Source: Actinomycetota bacterium
GTDB lineage: Bacteria; Actinomycetota; Acidimicrobiia; Acidimicrobiales; Poriferisodalaceae
NCBI GenBank assembly: GCA_014238065.1
Contig: JABABU010000019.1
Location: 1 to 48,380, forward strand
Direction: 5' to 3'
DNA: 48,380 bases
Each line of letters opens with the position of its first letter. Within the stretch, counting starts at the first letter, position 1. Below are positions 43,064-48,380 of this stretch, one piece after another. A model generated the notes under the pieces. The model saw only the letters and a list, made by a program, of their open reading frames with translations. It was not told the origin of the DNA and searched no databases. A program made the translations under genes and the position numbers.

Positions 43064-44164
43064 ATGAAAAATCTGAGATGGAAACCTCTTCTCGTACTGC
43101 TAGCGGTGTTCGCTATGGTGGCGGCTGCGTGTGGGGACTCAAGCGACACGGCGGCACCGGCCACAACAGCAGCAGCTGCCGAGACCACCGCTGCGCCAGC
43201 TGAAGCGCTTCCTGGTGAAGGTGTCACCGTCAATATGGCGCGCGGTAACTGGGTCGAGACCAACTTCCAGAACGCAGTGATCCAGCAGCTTCTTGGCGAG
43301 CTCGGCTACGAGGTCGGAGAGCCCGAAGAGATCGCGCCAGCAACCTTCTTCCCTGCTCTTGCCCAGGGCGACTTCGATTTGTGGGGCTCAACGTGGCCGC
43401 TGAACCACGATCCACTCGCAGCAGGTGAGATGCCCGGAGGCGGAATCATCGCCGACCGCATTCAGCACGTCGGCACGATGATGGCATCTGGTGCGTTGCA
43501 GGGACTGTTGGTCGACAAGGCCAGCGTCGAGCAGTTTGGCTTCACGACGCTCAACGAGTTGCTCGACAACCCGGACGCGATCGCTCACTTCGACGTTGAT
43601 GGTGACGGCAAGGCCGATCTCAACGGCTGTGATGATGGCTGGGGTTGCCAAAAGGTCATGAACGACACGATCGCCGCCAACGGCTGGGACGACAGGATCT
43701 TGCAGATCTCGGCCACTCACTCTGCACTCTTCACCGAGTCGCAGGCGAGCTTCGAGCAGGGCGGACCTGTGCTCCAGTACGTGTGGACACCGACGGCCTT
43801 TGTCGGAAAGCTTGTTCCAGGACGTGACGTGGTATGGCTGGCAGTCGATCCCTCCAGCACCCTCGAGGGGCAGGACGGCGTGTCGTCGGTTGGCGACGCG
43901 TGCACCAATGATCCATGCACGACGATGTTCACGCCTTCAGACATCGTGATCAGTGCGAACAGCGAGTGGCTCGACGCAAACCCGGCGGCGGCAAGCCTGC
44001 TGTCGAACTTCGTGTTGGATCCCCTCGCGGTAGCTGTCCAGGCGGTCGCGATCGACTCCGGACTCAACAGCGCCGCCGATATATCGGCAGCCGCTGCTGA
44101 CTGGATCGCATCCAACCGCGCAGAAATCGACGGCTGGATCGCCACCGCAATCGCGGCAGGCTGA
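43064..44164 (+). CDS. proX: betaine-type substrate-binding lipoprotein (ProX type)
   Basis: 366 residues. Signal peptide and lipobox VAAAC put an acylated Cys at residue 23; a Thr/Ala linker follows to about 48. The OpuAC/ProX fold shows in MARGNWVETNFQNAVIQQLL, then the GDFDLWGSTWPLNHDP loop whose Trp residues could form the aromatic cage, and DVVWLAVDPSS. It captures the ligand outside the membrane for the ProVW pair. The ATG at 43064 is backed by a strong ribosome site. A strong hairpin terminator sits 55 bp beyond the stop. Confidence 0.92.
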   Translation: MKNLRWKPLLVLLAVFAMVAAACGDSSDTAAPATTAAAAETTAAPAEALPGEGVTVNMARGNWVETNFQNAVIQQLLGELGYEVGEPEEIAPATFFPALAQGDFDLWGSTWPLNHDPLAAGEMPGGGIIADRIQHVGTMMASGALQGLLVDKASVEQFGFTTLNELLDNPDAIAHFDVDGDGKADLNGCDDGWGCQKVMNDTIAANGWDDRILQISATHSALFTESQASFEQGGPVLQYVWTPTAFVGKLVPGRDVVWLAVDPSSTLEGQDGVSSVGDACTNDPCTTMFTPSDIVISANSEWLDANPAAASLLSNFVLDPLAVAVQAVAIDSGLNSAADISAAAADWIASNRAEIDGWIATAIAAG

Positions 44165-44218
44165 TGAACTGCGGTCGAGGCCTGTGATCTCGACCGCTCG
44201 CAAACGGATCCCTCCGTT

Positions 44219-44257
44219 GAGCCAGGGTGATGCCAGAACTTGGCATCACCCTGGCTC
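44219..44257 (+). terminator. strong hairpin after proX
   Basis: GAGCCAGGGTGATGCCA, loop GAACT, TGGCATCACCCTGGCTC: a perfect 17-base stem with a five-base loop, followed by GGGGGG rather than a U run. It ends or attenuates the transporter transcript ahead of the unknown 547-residue gene. Confidence 0.8.
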
Positions 44258-44373
44258 GGGGGGATAGTTCTTCTGCACTGTCTGTTCGACCGGGGAAGAA
44301 ACGGAGAACCGCTGGCATGCTCGCGGGTGAACTCGAAGCAAGATCAACGAGGTTGCGGCCGCCGGAGGTTGTG

Positions 44374-46017
44374 ATGGAGCCGCGCCGGTACGGGTCGGCG
44401 CGCCTGACTCGGTACAGCTTCAATCGCACCATGTTGAGACGGGCTGTTGCTGATGGCTGGACGGCCCGGCGGGTCAGTCTCGACATCGACGTGGAGGGTA
44501 GGGGTGAGGCGATCTATGAGGTTGTCGCCGGAGGTGTTCCGTTCAGCTTTGTCGCCTTCTTGACCACGCTCGATGAGTCGGAGCACACCGACAGGGTCAT
44601 CGCAGAGCGTTGGGAGATCTGCGGTGCTCTGGTCGAGGGTGAGCTCACCGAAGAGTTGATGGCAATGTGTCGATCCGAGATCCCGGCCCAGGAGAGTGGT
44701 CGGGTCGACCCGAGAGTGCTGGTGCTCACACGAGGTAACCGCAGTGTTCGCTTCTTCGACTATCTCGTTCAGTGCCTCGCCGACGGGAATCAGCCTGATC
44801 CTGACCTCGTCGCAGACTCGGGGTACATCATGCGGAGCACCGCGTTCTACGGCAACGGTAAATATGGGATGCGATCGTTCAGCGGATACGCCGATGACCA
44901 TCCGCTTCGGGTGCCGTACAGGGCTCAGTTCGTGTGTGCCTGGATGTTCAGGGAACTGAGCTACGACGTGGTCGAGAGTTGCGCCTTCGCCCGCGGCGAT
45001 GCGGCGGTGCCATTCGATGATCAGTGGCGCCGTTTCTTCGGCCTCGGCAATGCAACCGGGCTCGGCCTCGTGCCGTACGCCTTCAAGCACCCTGCCGTGG
45101 TCAACGCATGGGTGGCGGTGCGGGAGATCGCGCTCGCCGATGTCAGGGCGATGTTGCGAACTGACGATTTGGTCCAGCGGCTGGCCATATGGATTCAGCG
45201 GGCTCGCACGCATTACGAGACGGGAACCGACGACGACTGCTCGCCCTTCTTCAGCGCCGCTCAGCTCGTTCCGGTCGTTGCCGCGATCTCGGCCGAGTTC
45301 GAGGCGCTACGTGATCGCGATGACCTCCTCGACGCTTTGTACCTCTGGGCTGAGGAGCAGGGACCGGAGACCTCTGAACTCGTGGTGTCGCTCTTGGTCG
45401 AACTCCACGACGGCGATGACGACCTGTTCGACGACCTGTTGAGAGCAGAGGAACATCACGTGGTCGATCCGGCGATGACACTTGGCGAGCTCCTCAGGAT
45501 GATCGAAGAACGGTTCTCGTGGCTTGGCGACCTGGACCTCGACAATGTCAGCGCTGACGGCAATTGGTGGGTCATCAGCGACAACACCGAGGAACCACGC
45601 AGAGTTCCCAAGTCTGAGATCGAACCAGCGGGTCGTGACGTCGCCATCGATTTTGCGCTTCGTATACACCGCCTGAGCCGTTCAGCGCAGGCCAGACCAG
45701 CCGACCAAACGATCACTGAACTGCTCGCCGCTGAACCTGAGCACCGATTGGGTGTCGAGCGGGTCGTGGCCAGCATCGATCCTTACGGCGAGCCACGGGA
45801 CAATCCGTGTTCTCCGGAGTACTTGCCGCTCCTGGTTCAGCGGTTTCAGCTTGCGATGTACGGCATGGACAACTTCAAACCAAAATCGACCGACTGGTTG
45901 CGCGTCACCCTGTTCCAGGGTGCACCGCGACTCGACGACTTGGCGGCTGGACCATCGGACGATTGGGTCCTCCCAGCCCGCCCGCTGACCGTTGCCGACA
46001 GAGGAGCTGCCACGTGA
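44374..46017 (+). CDS. uncharacterised 547-residue protein of the betaine locus
   Basis: I do not recognise this family. It is soluble-looking, with no signal peptide or membrane segment. Conserved-looking islands are near residue 155 (RSTAFYGNGKYGMRSFSGYA), near 230 (DQWRRFFGLGNATGLGLVPY), near 400 (DGNWWVISDN) and near the end (MYGMDNFKPKSTDW). Many Trp, Tyr and Gly residues may be catalytic or ligand-binding. ATG 44374 has GGAGG five bases upstream; ATG 44317 with GGAGA is an alternative. Its stop overlaps the dipeptidase GTG (GTGA), so it is part of the betaine-linked gene set. Function open. Confidence 0.7.
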   Translation: MEPRRYGSARLTRYSFNRTMLRRAVADGWTARRVSLDIDVEGRGEAIYEVVAGGVPFSFVAFLTTLDESEHTDRVIAERWEICGALVEGELTEELMAMCRSEIPAQESGRVDPRVLVLTRGNRSVRFFDYLVQCLADGNQPDPDLVADSGYIMRSTAFYGNGKYGMRSFSGYADDHPLRVPYRAQFVCAWMFRELSYDVVESCAFARGDAAVPFDDQWRRFFGLGNATGLGLVPYAFKHPAVVNAWVAVREIALADVRAMLRTDDLVQRLAIWIQRARTHYETGTDDDCSPFFSAAQLVPVVAAISAEFEALRDRDDLLDALYLWAEEQGPETSELVVSLLVELHDGDDDLFDDLLRAEEHHVVDPAMTLGELLRMIEERFSWLGDLDLDNVSADGNWWVISDNTEEPRRVPKSEIEPAGRDVAIDFALRIHRLSRSAQARPADQTITELLAAEPEHRLGVERVVASIDPYGEPRDNPCSPEYLPLLVQRFQLAMYGMDNFKPKSTDWLRVTLFQGAPRLDDLAAGPSDDWVLPARPLTVADRGAAT

Positions 46018-46979
46018 TCAACAATGCGATGGTCATCGACGGACTCGAGATCAACAGCTGGAGTCGTCCTGTGATCGAAGAGGTTCGTTCGGGAGGGGTC
46101 GACGTAGTCCACGCCACGGTCGGGGTCTGGGAGGACCTGGCAGGGGCGATGACGCGCATCGGCGGGTTCCGGCATCTCGTGCGTCACAACTCCGACATAA
46201 TCAGAATCGTCACGACCGTCGACGAGATGCACCAGGCAGTTGCCGATGACGTGCTCGGCATCGTCCTCGGGTTTCAGAACAGTTCGATGCTCGGCGACGA
46301 TCCCGAGATGGCCTACATCTTTGCTGACGTGGGCATTCGGGTCGTCCAGGTCACCTACAACATCGCGAATCACCTCGGATCGAGCTGCTGGGAGCCTCAC
46401 GACGGCGGGTTGACCCGCGCAGGTCATCGCATGGTGGCAGCGCTGAACGACGCTGGTGTGCTGGTCGACATCTCCCACGTCGGCAACAAAACAGGACGCG
46501 ACGCAGCCGAGGTGTCGTCGCACCCGATCGCGGTAACACACGGCAATCCGCTGTGGTTCTGCGACTCCGGACGCAACAAACCCGACGATGTGCTCGATGC
46601 GGTGGCAGCACGTGGTGGCGTCATTGGCTGCACTCTCTACCCGTTGTTCATGGGTGGCGCCGATGTCACCCGAGCCGAGTACTGCGGGATGCTGGCCCGG
46701 CTCGCAGAACAGGTTGGGCCAGAGCATGTCGCCATCGGATCCGATGCGGTTCTGGGCTGGGATCCAGACGCCCTGGGGTGGATGCGAAGCGGGCGTTGGG
46801 ACCGACCGGCCCATCCGAACGAGATCCCGGTTTTCCCTCCATGGCCGCAATGGTTCGACGGCCCGAAGGACTTTCCTTCTATGGCCGAGGGTCTCGACCA
46901 GGTCGGGTTCTCGCCGGAAGAACGTGACGGAGTGCTCGGCGGAAACTGGCTCCGACTGTTTGGCACGGTCTTCAAGTGA
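46014..46979 (+). CDS. membrane-dipeptidase (M19)-like protein with reduced metal site
   Basis: 321 residues of the renal dipeptidase/M19 superfamily: IVLGFQNSSML, GIRVVQVTYNIANHLGSSCW, VDISHVGNKTG (His155) and AVTHGNPL (His176), then GSDAVLGW. The usual first zinc motif HxD is replaced by DGLEINSW, and the bridging Glu by Gln in GFQN. Proteins of this subtype, with IDGLxIxxW, lie beside glycine-betaine catabolic genes of pseudomonads (recalled, PA5396). So peptide cleavage is doubtful; a betaine-pathway role is inferred. GTG start coupled to the upstream unknown gene; the next gene follows in 7 bp. Confidence 0.84.
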   Translation: MINNAMVIDGLEINSWSRPVIEEVRSGGVDVVHATVGVWEDLAGAMTRIGGFRHLVRHNSDIIRIVTTVDEMHQAVADDVLGIVLGFQNSSMLGDDPEMAYIFADVGIRVVQVTYNIANHLGSSCWEPHDGGLTRAGHRMVAALNDAGVLVDISHVGNKTGRDAAEVSSHPIAVTHGNPLWFCDSGRNKPDDVLDAVAARGGVIGCTLYPLFMGGADVTRAEYCGMLARLAEQVGPEHVAIGSDAVLGWDPDALGWMRSGRWDRPAHPNEIPVFPPWPQWFDGPKDFPSMAEGLDQVGFSPEERDGVLGGNWLRLFGTVFK

Positions 46980-46986
46980 ACCGTCC

Positions 46987-47511
46987 ATGACGTTGGTCGC
47001 GCCCCGCGAGATCGTGGACCTCGTCTACCGATGCTGCCGCATGGCGTCGCTCGACCCTGGGAGCGCCGACGTCATTGCCCGGGCGGCCGCCGAGGCAGAA
47101 CTGTCGGGCCTCGAGGGATTGGCTGACTGTGTGCGCCATCACACAAGTGGCTCGCTCGGTGCTGTCGTCGATGCACTTCGCGCTATCGATGTCGCCGAGG
47201 TAAGCGTCCGTGCCTCTGGCGAACCGGTCACCGTCGACTTCGAGTCGTCGGTCGCTGGCTCGTTGCTGAACCGACGACTCCGTCAAGGGCAGGGACGGTC
47301 TGTTGTTTCGGTCCCGGCGGCCCAGGGTACGCAGGTCGACGGCGTCCGGTTGAGCCGTCGTGATGCACCCACTGTTGCGATCGAAGCGCCATCAAGGCGT
47401 GGCTACGTGGAAGGCGTCGAAGTGGATTCGGCCGTGTTTGAGGCTGCGACGCGGATCGCAGCAAGTTTTCTCGTCTCGGAAGCGGTTCTCGATGCGGCGA
47501 TTCCGGAGTAG
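46987..47511 (+). CDS. small uncharacterised protein at the end of the dipeptidase operon
   Basis: 174 residues, no signal peptide or membrane helix. The N terminus is REIVDLVYRCCRMASLDPGS and a middle segment reads NRRLRQGQGRSVVSVPAAQG. The size and neighbourhood recall DUF3726 proteins near betaine genes, a low-confidence match from memory. The start ATG lies 7 bp after the dipeptidase stop. It converges with the TetR gene, 3 bp away. Function unknown. Confidence 0.6.
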   Translation: MTLVAPREIVDLVYRCCRMASLDPGSADVIARAAAEAELSGLEGLADCVRHHTSGSLGAVVDALRAIDVAEVSVRASGEPVTVDFESSVAGSLLNRRLRQGQGRSVVSVPAAQGTQVDGVRLSRRDAPTVAIEAPSRRGYVEGVEVDSAVFEAATRIAASFLVSEAVLDAAIPE

Positions 47512-47514
47512 GAA

Positions 47515-48380
47515 CTACTGATCGAGATCGGCTGCCTCTTCGTCTTCCCGGTTCGCCGGGACGAATGCAGCGATCCTCGCAAGATAAGTGGCTGCGAGCG
47601 GCTCGAGGTCGCGGATGTCGCGCTGGAGGCTCGCGTTGATGATCGGCCTGAAGAGAGCCCAACTGAGTTGCAGCGACAGCAGTGAACAAACCAACGCTCG
47701 CGCCGTGGTGTTGATGTGGCCTCCGTTCTGCTCGAGGCTGCGGATGAGCGAGACGGCCACGGGGAACTCGCTACCCGAGCCTGCGAACTTCGGATCGAGT
47801 GCTTGCCACGTGACAGCACGTACGTAGCCCGGGTGTTGCGTCACCGAGAAGAAATCGGGCGGTTTATCTCCCGAACGTTCGACTTCGTAGAACATCGTCC
47901 GGTGGAGCTGAAACGACTGCCGAATGATTTCGTCGACAGATCCGAAGTAGTGGTGGATCGAGCCGTAGTTGACCCCGGCCTCGGCGGCAAGCTTGCGTCC
48001 GGAGATCGCTGTGGGTGCAAGCCGCTGCAGTAGCCGAGCGCCGGCCAGGACCAGCCTCTCCTCGACCATGTCGCGACCATGGCCGAGTGGAGGTTTCGGC
48101 AGGATTTCCACCGCACGGCGTTCGATCGGACGCGATTCGATACCGCTCGGATCGAACAGTCCCTTGCCGACATCCAATTGTCGTTGAAGGTTGTGCGAGA
48201 CCTCACGGATCGTTTCCGTGTCGTCTTCGGTGAGTCTGACTGCATTCGACAGCGTTGAGCGGTACACCATCGCGCCAAGCTGTAAAGAAACGCTGAGTGC
48301 GACATGGGTGTCGACAACGATCGATGAACAGCCCTGGAGATTGGCCGCGACGGCTTCGCGGTGACGTTTGATCGCCCTAG
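47515..48380 (-). CDS. tandem TetR-family regulator, 5' end beyond the window
   Basis: The reading frame is open from 47515 to the window edge. The C-terminal unit has a TetR helix-turn-helix, LAAEAGVNYGSIHHYF, and a full ligand-binding domain. Ahead of it lies THVALSVSLQLGAMVYRST and following residues, which look like the end of a first TetR ligand domain rather than a leader, then a short linker (PPLGHGRDMVEERL). I therefore read a double TetR protein cut by the edge. A shorter protein from the ATG at 48270 is the alternative. It may control the convergent dipeptidase operon. Confidence 0.75.
   Translation of the reverse strand, partial: RAIKRHREAVAANLQGCSSIVVDTHVALSVSLQLGAMVYRSTLSNAVRLTEDDTETIREVSHNLQRQLDVGKGLFDPSGIESRPIERRAVEILPKPPLGHGRDMVEERLVLAGARLLQRLAPTAISGRKLAAEAGVNYGSIHHYFGSVDEIIRQSFQLHRTMFYEVERSGDKPPDFFSVTQHPGYVRAVTWQALDPKFAGSGSEFPVAVSLIRSLEQNGGHINTTARALVCSLLSLQLSWALFRPIINASLQRDIRDLEPLAATYLARIAAFVPANREDEEAADLDQ

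Noticed and set aside
1..48380. tRNA or rRNA genes
   Set aside because: No cloverleaf or rRNA-like conserved run recognised on either strand by eye; a covariance search would settle this.

Overview
High-GC DNA with many GTG and some TTG starts and many 4-bp stop/start overlaps. An F420-type FrhB protein, an LLM flavin enzyme, a DinB/TIGR03084-type protein, a soluble P450 and Lrp/LysR/TetR regulators all point to an Actinomycetota chromosome. A marine or soil Acidimicrobiia-like lineage is my best guess, unproven. I recognise no rRNA, tRNA, CRISPR array, insertion sequence or phage gene.

Layout. 0-2.5 kb: AhpD/CMD-fold protein, MFS exporter, and a secreted Cys/His repeat protein. The last is divergent from an ECF sigma/anti-sigma-like pair (2.6-3.9 kb). 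4-9 kb: ilvD, an acyl-CoA synthetase and a non-pyrrolysine MttB-family methyltransferase. 9-12 kb (minus): TPP enzyme then MmgE/PrpD. 12-16 kb: a Paa-like diiron oxygenase cluster ordered A-D-B-C with no paaE, then a VOC protein and a DinB-like protein. 16-19 kb (minus): a ProW-type permease with an extra C-terminal membrane domain, coupled to a P450. 19-25 kb: LLM-GNAT-VOC trio, 2-hydroxyacid dehydrogenase, RidA, FrhB-like protein, 2OG-Fe oxygenase. 25.1-26.9 kb: a rearrangement scar with a Nudix remnant, a second MmgE/PrpD with a palindrome at its start, and the 3' end of a Rieske oxygenase fused head-to-head to a 5'-truncated dimethylglycine-dehydrogenase-like gene. 27-32 kb: plus-strand operon of that truncated gene, an amidohydrolase, a hot-dog protein, a small protein and an enolase-superfamily epimerase. 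32-39 kb: Lrp regulator with divergent HPPD-like protein, PhyH oxygenase, DEAD-box helicase, flavoprotein, CMD protein. 39-48 kb: LysR regulator divergent from a proVWX betaine-type transporter, followed by an unknown 547-aa protein, an M19-dipeptidase-like protein, a small protein and a tandem TetR regulator running off the window.

The unifying reading is scavenging and demethylation of N-methylated compounds such as glycine or proline betaines: two ProW-type permeases, ProV/ProX, MttB, Rieske and DMGDH-like demethylase remnants, an epimerase whose key residues match proline-betaine epimerase, and the dipeptidase type found near betaine genes in pseudomonads. This is inference from families and context; no substrate can be read from the DNA.
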